Positions 1 to 7,495 of a stretch of 64,000 nucleotides of DNA are shown here, in pieces. Below the pieces are notes generated by a model, which made no database searches, was not told where the DNA came from, and saw only the letters and a program-made list of their open reading frames with translations. Positions within the stretch are counted from its first letter, which is position 1, and each line of letters begins with the position of its first letter. Both the position numbers and the translations under genes were made by a program. Source of the DNA: Luteimonas viscosa (GTDB lineage Bacteria > Pseudomonadota > Gammaproteobacteria > Xanthomonadales > Xanthomonadaceae). The stretch is taken from contig NZ_VTFT01000001.1 of assembly GCF_008244685.1 (NCBI RefSeq), forward strand, positions 1,405,248 through 1,469,247. The letters are read 5' to 3'.

Positions 1-52
1 GGGGAGGACGCTTGGCCATGATGCTCGTGTGCAACCGGTTGGTGGTGTCGGG

Positions 53-84
53 TGCAGCGGCCGGCCTTGGGGACGGCCGCTGCA
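53..84 (-). terminator. Hairpin after the last gene of the leftward T3SS operon
   Basis: An 11-bp perfect inverted repeat (arms 53-63 and 74-84, 10-nt loop) lies 18 bp past the stop of the small gene ending at 102. There is no T-run on the leftward side, so it may be a Rho-assisted end or an mRNA-stabilising hairpin rather than a classic intrinsic terminator. The rest of 1-101 shows no supportable gene. Confidence 0.45.
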
Positions 85-101
85 ACAGGTCCAACTGCCG
101 G

Positions 102-311
102 TCAGGCGCCGACTGCGTTCAGGAAGCCGTTGCTGAACGCGGAGTTGAACACGTCGTCGAACGCGGAATTGCCCGAACCGCCGGAATCGCTGAGCAGCGA
201 GCTGACCAGGCCGCCGGCCAGCTGGCCGAGCATCGGGTTGCCGGTATAGGCGGTGACGACCGCACTGACGACGGAGGAAAGAACATCGCTGAGACCGCTG
301 AGGAAGCTCAT
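102..311 (-). CDS. Small hydrophobic T3SS-associated protein (69 aa), function unknown
   Basis: This is a 69-residue protein starting MSFLSGLSDVLSS. It is rich in Ser, Ala, Val and Gly, with a hydrophobic first half and a Ser/Gly/Asn-rich middle (SDSGGSGNS). The start is set by AGGAG seven bases upstream. A longer in-frame extension has no ribosome site and atypical composition. It is the last gene of the leftward operon, about 130 bp after the sctP-like gene. Size, position and composition suit a small secreted substrate, harpin-like or pilin-like protein, but I recognise no family. The role as a T3SS component is inferred from position only. Confidence 0.55.
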   Translation of the reverse strand: MSFLSGLSDVLSSVVSAVVTAYTGNPMLGQLAGGLVSSLLSDSGGSGNSAFDDVFNSAFSNGFLNAVGA

Positions 312-444
312 GGGGTGACTCCTGTCTGAAGATTGATGTTGGGGTATCGGTTCTTCGTGAAGCGCTGGTCCGCGCCTTGGAGTCTGTGGAGAGGAGGCAG
401 GCCGTCCAAGCTGGGGCGTTCCCCACCTGGGGCAAACCCTGGCC

Positions 445-1164
445 TCAGCCGTCGAAGCGGGGATCGATCTCGAGGTGGCCGAGGTTGTGTGCGGCGAAGC
501 GCTCGGCCAGCGCCGGGGCGGCCTCGCGGATGGCATCAAAGCTGTCGCGCGAGCGCACGTCGGCGCGCAGGTGCCAGCCGTCGGCGGTCCTGCTCAGCAG
601 CAGGTCGGTGCCGGGCAGGGTCGCGTCGGACATGCGCAACAGCACGTGGCCTTCGCCGTCGGTGGCGGTGGCGCCATCGACAGCGAGCTGGCGTACATGT
701 CGTTCCAGCATCTCCGCCAGCGCCTTGCCGCTGGCCATCGGCGGCGCGGGAGCGGTCGGCGGCGGCAGGCCGCCACCGTCGCGCAGCGCGGCCTGCGCCT
801 GCATCATCGCCAGCAGGTCGGCGCCCTCGATCGAGTTCGCGCCCATGCCGTTGTTGTCGGTGCCGTCGTGGGTGCCTCGCTGCTCCGTCAGGCCACGCAG
901 CGCCGCCTGGTCCTCGCCATGGCGCGTGGCGCCGTGCGCAACCTGCCGGCCTGGCTCCAGCGCGCCGCGCGGCGACTCCTCGCGCTCCTGCGGACCGCTG
1001 CGGCCTTCCTGGCGGCCGTGCTGCATCAACTGGCGGAAGCGATCCACCTGCTCCTTCGGCGGCGCCTCGCGCGGCTTGTCCGCGGGGCGGTCGTTTTCGG
1101 TGCCGCGGGTTTCCGTGGCCGGGCGGCTGGACAGCGACGAACTGCTGCTGTGATCGATGCTCAT
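445..1164 (-). CDS. sctP: Probable SctP-like needle-length/substrate-switch protein
   Basis: The 239-residue product begins MSIDHSSSSS. Residues 1-130 are hydrophilic and low-complexity (Ser, Glu, Gln, Arg, Gly), and the last 90 or so are compact (LERHVRQLAV, then a repeated beta-type pattern ending HLEIDPRF). This layout, disordered N-terminus plus globular C-terminal switch domain, and the position right after an sctO gene (10-bp gap) match SctP/YscP/HrpP proteins, which set needle length and switch export to late substrates. Sequence conservation in SctP is low, so the name rests mainly on gene order. The start was chosen at the ATG just after the sctO stop, not at longer upstream extensions that would overlap sctO. 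Confidence 0.6.
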   Translation of the reverse strand: MSIDHSSSSSLSSRPATETRGTENDRPADKPREAPPKEQVDRFRQLMQHGRQEGRSGPQEREESPRGALEPGRQVAHGATRHGEDQAALRGLTEQRGTHDGTDNNGMGANSIEGADLLAMMQAQAALRDGGGLPPPTAPAPPMASGKALAEMLERHVRQLAVDGATATDGEGHVLLRMSDATLPGTDLLLSRTADGWHLRADVRSRDSFDAIREAAPALAERFAAHNLGHLEIDPRFDG

Positions 1165-1174
1165 GTCCGGATCC

Positions 1175-1678
1175 TCAGTGTCGGGTGCGGGCGCTGTGGG
1201 CGGCCTGCACCAGGTCGGCGGCGGCGTCCTCTTCGCGGCGCGCCTCCAGCGCGACCACCTCGCCGCGCCACAGGGCCTTGCGCTTTTCCAGCGCGTCCTC
1301 GCGGGCCTTGGCGCGGAAGAAAGCCTGCATCGCCTCGGCCAGCGCCTGTTCGGCCTGCTGCAGCTTCTGTTGCGCCTGCTGCAGGCGCAGGCATGCGGCC
1401 TGTTCCTGTTCGCCCAGCCAGTCGATGTGCGCCTCCCTCTGCTCCAGGGCAAGCGGGAACGGAATGCCCGGAGGCGGGGGCTCCAGCATCCGCATCCGCT
1501 GCCCGGCGCGCTCCTGGCGCAGCCCGGTGATCTCGGTCTCGATCCGGGTGCAGGCGTCGCGGCAATCGCGCACGACGCGCTGCTTCTCGACCACGACCAG
1601 TCGCGCCTTGCCGGTGCGATGCTCGCGCAGCTGCAACAGCTGCTGCAGCGGATAGCGCTTGCGCGATGCGCTGCTCAT
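1175..1678 (-). CDS. sctO: SctO, T3SS central stalk protein
   Basis: This 167-residue protein, starting [17 protein letters not shown], is almost entirely charged heptad-like helix (for example the stretch [19 protein letters not shown]), as expected for the FliJ/YscO-type two-helix coiled coil. In the family this protein inserts into the SctN hexamer and links the ATPase to the export gate SctV. Its ATG overlaps the sctN stop codon (ATGA at 1675-1678), which implies translational coupling. Identification rests on coiled-coil character, length (YscO and HrpB7 proteins are 150-170 aa) and position between sctN and sctP. Confidence 0.75.
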   Translation of the reverse strand: MSSASRKRYPLQQLLQLREHRTGKARLVVVEKQRVVRDCRDACTRIETEITGLRQERAGQRMRMLEPPPPGIPFPLALEQREAHIDWLGEQEQAACLRLQQAQQKLQQAEQALAEAMQAFFRAKAREDALEKRKALWRGEVVALEARREEDAAADLVQAAHSARTRH

Positions 1679-3042
1679 GCGAACAGCTTCTTCAGCGTGT
1701 CGGACGACTGCGCGAACGGCACCAGCTCGGCCGATCCCTGCTGCAGCAGTTTGCGGATCGGGCCGATGCGGTCGATCGCGAAGTCGGCCTCGGGATCGCT
1801 GCCGCGCTTGTACTCGCCCAGCTGCAGCAGCAGTTCGATGTCTTGGTGCTTGGCCAGCGCCTTGCGCAGCTGGCCGGCGGCGCGCAGGTGCGCCTGGTCG
1901 ACCACGCGGGGCATGGTGCGGCTGAGGCTGGTGAGCACGTCGATCGCCGGGTAGTGGTAGGCGGCGGCGAGCTTGCGCGAGAGCACGATGTGGCCGTCGA
2001 GGATCGAGCGCACTTCCTCGACGATCGGGTCGCCGCCGTCCTCGTCCTCCGCCAGCACCGTGTAGAACGCGGTGATGCTGCCGGTCTCGTTGTTGCCGGC
2101 GCGCTCGAACAGCCGCGGCAGTGCACTGAACACCGAAGGCGGGAAGCCGCGCCGCGCCGGCGGCTCGCCGATCGCCAGGCCGACGTCGCGCAGCGCACGC
2201 GCGAAGCGGGTGACCGAGTCGAGCAGCAGCAGCACGCGCTTGCCCTGGTCGCGGAAATGTTCGGCGATGGCGGTGCCCACCCACGCCGCGCGGCTGCGTT
2301 CCAGCGCCGGCCGGTCGGAGGTCGCCACCACCACCACCGAGCGCGCCAGGCCGCGCTCGCCGAGGTTGTCGTGGATGAATTCGTTGACCTCGCGGCCGCG
2401 CTCGCCCACCAGCACGATCACGTTGACGTCGGCGTCGCCGCCACGCGCGAGCATGCCCAGCAGGGTGCTCTTGCCGCCGCCGGCGACCGCGAAGATGCCC
2501 ACGCGCTGGCCCTCGCCGGCGGTCATCACCGCGTCGATCGCGCGCACGCCGGTGGAGAACGGCCGCTCGATCAGGTTGCGGGTGAGCGGGTTGGGCGAGG
2601 CGGCGTAGATCGGCATCTCGACGGCGGGCCCGATCGGGCCCTTGCCGTCGATCGGCTCGCCATGGGCGTCGAGGATGCGTCCGAGCAGGCCCTGGCCCGC
2701 GCGCACCGACGCCTGGCGACCGCTGGCGACGATCTGGGTGGTGGCGGAAATCCCGTCGAGCGCACCGAGCGGCGTCAGCAGCGTGTGCTGGCGCGAGACG
2801 CCGACCACTTCGGCGGCGAGGTCGAATGCAGGATCGCCCTCGCCGGGCGGATTGCGCAGGTGGCACAGTTCGCCGATCGCGGCCTTCAGACCGGTGGCGC
2901 GGATCAGGGTGCCGTAGGCCTCGACCACCCGGCCCACGCGCTGGATCGACTTCACGCCCGCCAGCGCGCTGAGCAGCGGATCGATTCCCGCGTCGTCGCG
3001 GTCCTCGCGCAGCTGCGACGCCGGCAGCCCCGGCAGGTTCAT
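1675..3042 (-). CDS. sctN: SctN, T3SS ATPase
   Basis: This 455-residue cytoplasmic ATPase of the FliI/YscN family unfolds and releases chaperone-substrate complexes at the base of the injectisome. A beta-barrel N-domain is followed by the F1-beta-like core. The Walker A is AVAGGGKST at residues 185-193, Walker B is LLLLDSVTR at 271-279, and the family signature [17 protein letters not shown] lies at about 295-311. Length matches the family (430-460). The start ATG overlaps the sctL stop (ATGA at 3039-3042), and its own stop overlaps the sctO start in the same way. The T3SS AGGGKS variant of the P-loop is present, and no key residue is missing. Confidence 0.97.
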   Translation of the reverse strand: MNLPGLPASQLREDRDDAGIDPLLSALAGVKSIQRVGRVVEAYGTLIRATGLKAAIGELCHLRNPPGEGDPAFDLAAEVVGVSRQHTLLTPLGALDGISATTQIVASGRQASVRAGQGLLGRILDAHGEPIDGKGPIGPAVEMPIYAASPNPLTRNLIERPFSTGVRAIDAVMTAGEGQRVGIFAVAGGGKSTLLGMLARGGDADVNVIVLVGERGREVNEFIHDNLGERGLARSVVVVATSDRPALERSRAAWVGTAIAEHFRDQGKRVLLLLDSVTRFARALRDVGLAIGEPPARRGFPPSVFSALPRLFERAGNNETGSITAFYTVLAEDEDGGDPIVEEVRSILDGHIVLSRKLAAAYHYPAIDVLTSLSRTMPRVVDQAHLRAAGQLRKALAKHQDIELLLQLGEYKRGSDPEADFAIDRIGPIRKLLQQGSAELVPFAQSSDTLKKLFA

Positions 3043-3728
3043 TGCGCGTGCCCCGGCTGGCTGGCACCCGCGAGCGCGACCCGGATCGCCTCGATCTGCT
3101 GCGCCACGCCGGCGCGCACTTCGCCCGCTTCCGAAACCACCACGCAGCTCAGCGGATCCAGGCTTTCGTCGTCGACCAGCTCGATCACGCCGACCGCGGG
3201 ATGCGCCTGGCGCACCGCACCGAGGCCAGCCTGCACGGACTCGCGCGCGCCGGGATGCACACGGATCAACAGGAACTGCTCGGCCTGCGCGGCCTCGACG
3301 GCCTGCATCACCAGCGGCGGCACCACGCGCGACGCGTCGAAGCCCGGCGCGACCCGCGCCACGATCGCGCAGGCCAGCTCGGTGATGCGCCCGGCGGCCT
3401 CGGCCAGCACCCGCGCGCGGCGTTCGTTGAGCGCGGTCAACTGTTCGGCCATCTGCTGTTGCGCGCGCTTGAGGCCTTCGGCGAAGCCCTCGGCCTGCCC
3501 GGCCTCGCGCGCCTGCGCGACCTCGGCCTCCACCTCACCGCACAGCGCATTGGCGCGGGCCAGCAACTGGTCGAGTTCCTCGAGCCGTGCCCAGTGGCGG
3601 GCGCGGACCACGCGCGCCGACACCGCACGCTCGAACTCGCGGCGCTCGAACACGGTGACGGTGCCATGCGCCGGCGCCCGGCTCACGGCTGCCGCGGAAG
3701 GTTTCGCCTGGACCCTAGTCGCCATCAT
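3039..3728 (-). CDS. sctL: SctL, T3SS ATPase regulator/stator
   Basis: The 229-residue protein begins [12 protein letters not shown] flexible N-terminus is followed by a long Ala/Glu/Arg helix (about residues 30-120) and a C-terminal globular part (from about 125) that fits the FliH/YscL family. SctL dimers bind SctN and tether it to the SctQ sorting-platform pods. The reading frame starts inside the end of sctK (14-bp overlap). A second ATG one codon later is equally possible. The order sctJ-sctK-sctL-sctN is the usual injectisome order. Confidence 0.88.
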   Translation of the reverse strand: MMATRVQAKPSAAAVSRAPAHGTVTVFERREFERAVSARVVRARHWARLEELDQLLARANALCGEVEAEVAQAREAGQAEGFAEGLKRAQQQMAEQLTALNERRARVLAEAAGRITELACAIVARVAPGFDASRVVPPLVMQAVEAAQAEQFLLIRVHPGARESVQAGLGAVRQAHPAVGVIELVDDESLDPLSCVVVSEAGEVRAGVAQQIEAIRVALAGASQPGHAQ

Positions 3729-4350
3729 GGTTCTCGTGGTGGGACGCGACCACCAGCACCGCCTTTTCCGGCAGGTGCGCGGCGCACAGCGGACCGTTGT
3801 CGTGGAGCAGGCGCGCCCAGTCGGCCAGCATGCGATGGCGGCGCGACGCCCACGCATGCAGTTCGCCCCGGCCCTGCCGGTCGAGCAGGTCGCCGAGCAG
3901 CGACGGATCGGTCAGGAATCCGGGTGCAGCCAGCAGGGTTTCCCATTCGGCAGACAGGCGTGCACGGGTCGCCTGATCGAGGCGGCCATCCCAGACGGTC
4001 CTGTCGAGGGCGAGCAGGTAGCTGTTGCCCAGCGTGGCGCGCAGCCAGCGCACGGGCTCGCGACGTACTTCCGCCCGGATCAAGGGCGCATAGGCCAGCA
4101 CGCCGAGGTCGCGCACCAGTGCGCGCAGGCGCGCAGGTGGCCAGCGACGCGGCGTCGCCATGTGCGTGCGGTCACCCGGCCGCGGCGCCAGCAGCCCATC
4201 GAGAAAGGCCGGCGGCAGCGCCCGTACCAGCAGACGCTGGCCAAGCGCGCTGGTGCGCGCCCTTTCCACCAGTTGCGGATCGAGCGCCTGCCCCGCTTCA
4301 TCCGCGTACCACGCGGGATGGACGTCGGCGAGCAGCGCCTGCAACGGCAT
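3715..4350 (-). CDS. sctK: SctK, sorting-platform adaptor
   Basis: This 211-residue, Leu/Arg/Trp-rich soluble protein (MPLQALLADVHPAWY at the start) lies between sctJ and sctL. It starts three bases after the sctJ stop and overlaps sctL. YscK/SctK proteins are about 210 aa, poorly conserved, and connect the SctD cytoplasmic domains to SctQ/SctL pods. The central WLRATLGNSYLLALD stretch resembles the conserved core of YscK-family proteins. The call depends on context plus length more than on a decisive motif. Confidence 0.75.
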   Translation of the reverse strand: MPLQALLADVHPAWYADEAGQALDPQLVERARTSALGQRLLVRALPPAFLDGLLAPRPGDRTHMATPRRWPPARLRALVRDLGVLAYAPLIRAEVRREPVRWLRATLGNSYLLALDRTVWDGRLDQATRARLSAEWETLLAAPGFLTDPSLLGDLLDRQGRGELHAWASRRHRMLADWARLLHDNGPLCAAHLPEKAVLVVASHHENHDGD

Positions 4351-4353
4351 GCG

Positions 4354-5157
4354 TCAGCCGTTCCAGATCCTGCCGTCGGCGGCCGACTGCGGCGCGCGAC
4401 GCTGGCGCAGGCGACCCCAGGCGGCCCAGACCAGCGCCAGCAGCGCGAGCACGCCCAGGCCGATGCCGATCGACATCGCGTTGGCCGCCGACATCGCCGC
4501 GGGAACGGAGGACGCGCGTTGCGGCGCGTCCGCCACGACGGGCGCGCCCGGCATCGGCACGAACTCGACCGAAACCTTGTTGATGTCGCTCAGCCCTTCG
4601 ATGCCGTCCTTGACCACCGTCTTGATCCGGGTCTGCATGTTCTCGAGGTTGGCGCCAGGCTGCTGGAAGATCACCACCGCAGCCGACGATTCGCCGTCCT
4701 CGCCGCCCAGCGGATCGCGCTGGGCCATGGCGATGTGCACGCGCGCGTCGACCACACCCGGGTAGCCGGACAGCGTTCGCGCAAGCTCCTGCTGACGGCT
4801 GCACAGGTACCGCGCGTTCTCCTCGACCGAGGAGGAGGCGATGCCTTCCTTCTTGAAGACGTCGCACATCGACACGTACTGCTGCCGCGGCAGCCCGCGC
4901 GCCTGCAGCACCTGCATGGCCTGGGCGAACTCGCCCTTGTCGACCCGGATTTCCCAGCCGGTCTTGCTGATGGACGTGCGCTTCTCGGCATTCACCCCCG
5001 AAGCGAGCAGCGCCGCGAACACCTCGTTGGCCTGACGTTCCTCCAGGTCCCCGTACAGCGTGACCCGGGAACAGGCGGCCAGCAGCAGGCAGGCCAGCAG
5101 AACGCAAGCTGCGCGCAGGCCGGCGGTCAGGGGGGAGCGGGAACGGGGGGTGTCCAT
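4354..5157 (-). CDS. sctJ: SctJ, inner-membrane ring lipoprotein
   Basis: This 267-residue lipoprotein belongs to the YscJ/PrgK/FliF family and forms the inner MS-like ring of the basal body. A signal peptide ends in the lipobox LLAAC (Cys29). Two periplasmic ring-building domains follow, including VTLYGDLEERQANEV and GVVDARVHIAMAQRD. A C-terminal membrane segment lies at about 228-247, with a short basic tail. Length is close to the family's 240-270. The start chosen gives a proper n-region (MDTPRSRSP) with GGAG upstream. A longer in-frame extension would overlap sctI. Confidence 0.96.
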   Translation of the reverse strand: MDTPRSRSPLTAGLRAACVLLACLLLAACSRVTLYGDLEERQANEVFAALLASGVNAEKRTSISKTGWEIRVDKGEFAQAMQVLQARGLPRQQYVSMCDVFKKEGIASSSVEENARYLCSRQQELARTLSGYPGVVDARVHIAMAQRDPLGGEDGESSAAVVIFQQPGANLENMQTRIKTVVKDGIEGLSDINKVSVEFVPMPGAPVVADAPQRASSVPAAMSAANAMSIGIGLGVLALLALVWAAWGRLRQRRAPQSAADGRIWNG

Positions 5158-5176
5158 CGGCAGGGCTCCGGAAGGA

Positions 5177-5599
5177 TCAGGACTGCTGCCGGAACAGCTG
5201 TTGCACGCCATCGGAGGTGCGGTTGGCGACATTGGAGGTGAGCTGCGACTGGAACAGGAACTGATGACACTGCATCGTCATCTCCAGCATCTGCCCGGGC
5301 GACATCTCGGTGGCGCTGGCGGACATCGCGCGCGACAGCGACTCGATGTCCTTCGCGGCGCCGTTGAGGCTGTCGAACGCGTTCACCATCATCTTGGCGG
5401 AAGCGGACTCACCCGCGGGTGCCGCAGTGGAAACCGCTTCGGCCGAAGCGCCCGGCTTCGCCGCGTCCACGCCACCGTTGCGCTCGAGCGCCTGCGCGAA
5501 CTCGCGCACGTCCACCGCCGCTGCCTGCGGCTGCACGGCCCGGGCCGCGGCGGGATTCGCCGCCGCGTCCATGGCCGCCACCTGGATTGCATCGATCAT
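5177..5599 (-). CDS. sctI: SctI, inner rod protein
   Basis: This 140-residue early substrate begins MIDAIQVAAMDAA. The N-terminal half is Ala/Pro-rich. The C-terminal 50 residues carry the helical YscI/PrgJ/HrpB pattern (SPGQMLEMTMQ, followed by LTSNVANRTSDGVQQLFRQ to the end). Inner-rod subunits line the basal-body channel beneath the needle. AGGAG lies eight bases before the chosen ATG. The gene lies 19 bp upstream of sctJ, as in most injectisome clusters. Its C-terminal layout resembles that of the upstream 111-aa gene, consistent with a rod/needle pair. Confidence 0.82.
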   Translation of the reverse strand: MIDAIQVAAMDAAANPAAARAVQPQAAAVDVREFAQALERNGGVDAAKPGASAEAVSTAAPAGESASAKMMVNAFDSLNGAAKDIESLSRAMSASATEMSPGQMLEMTMQCHQFLFQSQLTSNVANRTSDGVQQLFRQQS

Positions 5600-5698
5600 G
5601 TTCTGGCTCCTTGCTGCATGCGCCATGCAGGCGCCACCGGATCCGGGCGCGCACGGCAGCGCGCCATGCACGCACCGCGACCCATCGACCGCGGCCGG

Positions 5699-6034
5699 TT
5701 ACTGCTTCCGCGCGACCGCACTCAACGATTCGGCCACGCTGTTCTGCGAGGTGGCCGCATTGTTGGACATGAACTGCATCTTGAGGCTGGCCGCGGTCAG
5801 CGCGACCATCTGCGAGGGCTCGTCGGAACCCGTCCCGATCTGGTCGGAAAGCTGGGTGATCTCGGACGCCTGCGCATCGAGCGTCTGCCCCCATGCGCGG
5901 GACATCGCTTCGTACCAGCTGGTGCCGCTGCCTGCGCCGCCGCTCGAACGCGTGCCGCTGGCGCCGGGGCCGTTGGCGATCGTGGCAGCGCCGATGTACT
6001 GGTTGATGAGGTTGCCGTCGGTTGAAATCGTCAT
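5699..6034 (-). CDS. sctF: Probable SctF needle subunit
   Basis: The 111-residue protein starts MTISTDGNLINQYIGA. It has a flexible Gly/Ser/Ala-rich N-terminal 40 residues and then a helical hairpin region. Its end (EPSQMVALTAASLKMQF, then Gln/Ser/Val-rich helix to the C-terminus) follows the needle-family pattern of a Pro-containing turn and a terminal helix. Needle proteins are usually about 80 aa, so this one is long, mainly at the N-terminus. AGGAG lies eight bases upstream. Position directly before sctI supports needle identity. A second inner-rod-like protein is the main alternative, because SctF and SctI share a fold and I cannot separate them by motif alone. Confidence 0.6.
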   Translation of the reverse strand: MTISTDGNLINQYIGAATIANGPGASGTRSSGGAGSGTSWYEAMSRAWGQTLDAQASEITQLSDQIGTGSDEPSQMVALTAASLKMQFMSNNAATSQNSVAESLSAVARKQ

Positions 6035-6141
6035 CGCAATGCTCCTTGTGCGTCGGAGGTGGACCTGACCTGCGGGGGAATCGAGACGGACTCGACGGGT
6101 CCGGACCGTCTCGAATGTGACTTTAGCGGATAAATGTTGCC

Positions 6142-6164
6142 GTAAACCGTCACCTAGGGTTTAC
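6142..6164. promoter_or_regulatory. Inverted repeat GTAAACC-N9-GGTTTAC between sctD and sctF
   Basis: A perfect 7-bp inverted repeat lies in a locally AT-rich patch 13 bp after the sctD stop and about 110 bp before the sctF start. No T-run follows it. It could be an operator of an internal promoter that boosts needle and rod expression, or a weak attenuating hairpin. The flanking AT-rich bases (6121-6140) could supply a -10 element for leftward transcription. Confidence 0.35.
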
Positions 6165-6176
6165 CGCAGGAGATGT

Positions 6177-7430
6177 TCAAAGCGTGTCGGCGTCGAGCAC
6201 GTTGGCGCGCAGCCCGGAACGGATTTCAGGTTGCTGAACAAGGTCTCCACGGCGCGCCGCGGCGGGGGCTTCGGGCACTGCCGCGTCGGCCGAGGCGTCC
6301 GCGGGCGGGGGCTCGGCCTCGATGGAAGGCGCCGGCGAGGGCCGGAGCTTGGCGAGCGCGCCGTCGGGCCGCAACACGTGCGCATGCGCGCCGATCGAGA
6401 TCAGCTCGCCCCAGCCCGGGATGGCGTCGCCGACGCTGTAACGCTCACCGTCGGCGGTTTCCACGTACGGCGCGTCGCCACGCACGATCGAGACGACATG
6501 GGCCTGGTATTGCGCGGCGTCCGCGGCCTCTTCGCCCGCGTCGGCGATCGCCGCGTCGAGGTTCACCGGTTCGACCATGTTGACGCCGGTCTCGGCCATC
6601 GCCCGCGAGCGGATGAATTCGCGCACCGGCTGCTCGTCGCCGCCGAAGTGGCCGGTGACGCGCACGTTGTTGTCGCCCAGGTACTCGGCCTGCGCCGGAT
6701 AGCCGCCGCTGCGCATGACCTCGGCGACGTCGACCGCGAGGTCCTCGCCGCTGCGCAGCGACACGCTGGCCGGCAGCGCCTCGCTCTCCACCTGCGCGGC
6801 GAGCCGCTCGCGTGCGGCGCTGTCGTCGACCGTTCCCGCCAGCACCGCGTTGCCCTCGACATCCCGGGTGATCCGGACTTCGCTGACCCTGTGTTCGCGC
6901 GCCAGTTCGCGCAGCCGCTGCTCCACATCGACCGGCGGCGGGCTGGCCGGCATCCACGCGGCGAAGATGGCGAGCCCGGACAGTGCCAGGACCGCGATGC
7001 CGGCGATCATCGGCAGGCGGCTGGTGAACGCGGCCCGTGGGCGCGGAGGCGGCTCGTGGCCGAACTCGGGGGCGAGCGCGAGCCATTCCGGGGCATCGGC
7101 GCGGCCGAAGGCGATCGCCGCCTGGCCCAGGCCGATGCGCTGGACCTTGGCGATCTCCACCGGATCGCCGGGATGCAGGGTGCGTTCGGGCAGCTCCACC
7201 GGCGCATCCAGCGCGCGAAGGTGGAAGCGCCCGTCGACGATGTTCAGCAGCGCGTGGTGCGCGGCCACGCCCGTATCGGCGAGCACCACGTCGCAATCGT
7301 CGCCGCTACCGACGAGCACCATCTCGCGTCGCGACAGCGCCCGGGTGGCGCCCGCGTGCAGTCCGGCGACGATGCGCAGCACCGCGTCGTGGTCAACAGG
7401 ATGGGTGGAGGTATCGGGGGAAGACGACAT
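6177..7430 (-). CDS. sctD: SctD, outer ring of the inner membrane, with FHA domain
   Basis: This 417-residue single-pass protein has a cytoplasmic N-terminal FHA-like domain (about 15-112), one membrane helix at about 141-160, and a periplasmic part with repeated BON-like ring modules (RITRDVEGNAVLAGTV and NNVRVTGHFGGDEQPV). A Pro/Ala/Glu-rich tail follows from about 370. This matches the SctD/YscD/HrpW family, whose FHA domain docks the sorting platform through SctK. It sits 65 bp after sctV. A C-terminal extension of about 50 disordered residues is the only oddity. Confidence 0.88.
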   Translation of the reverse strand: MSSSPDTSTHPVDHDAVLRIVAGLHAGATRALSRREMVLVGSGDDCDVVLADTGVAAHHALLNIVDGRFHLRALDAPVELPERTLHPGDPVEIAKVQRIGLGQAAIAFGRADAPEWLALAPEFGHEPPPRPRAAFTSRLPMIAGIAVLALSGLAIFAAWMPASPPPVDVEQRLRELAREHRVSEVRITRDVEGNAVLAGTVDDSAARERLAAQVESEALPASVSLRSGEDLAVDVAEVMRSGGYPAQAEYLGDNNVRVTGHFGGDEQPVREFIRSRAMAETGVNMVEPVNLDAAIADAGEEAADAAQYQAHVVSIVRGDAPYVETADGERYSVGDAIPGWGELISIGAHAHVLRPDGALAKLRPSPAPSIEAEPPPADASADAAVPEAPAAARRGDLVQQPEIRSGLRANVLDADTL

Positions 7431-7495
7431 CGGGACGGACTCCTGCGGGCGGGGGACCCCACGGGACGGGTTTGGACGACGGCGGCACGGACCGG

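Noticed and set aside
1666-5241. Very long rightward reading frame opposite the T3SS genes (1191 codons)
   Set aside because: GC-rich shadow of sctK, sctL, sctN and others in the opposite strand; no ribosome site or domain, and the opposite frames are clearly genuine genes.
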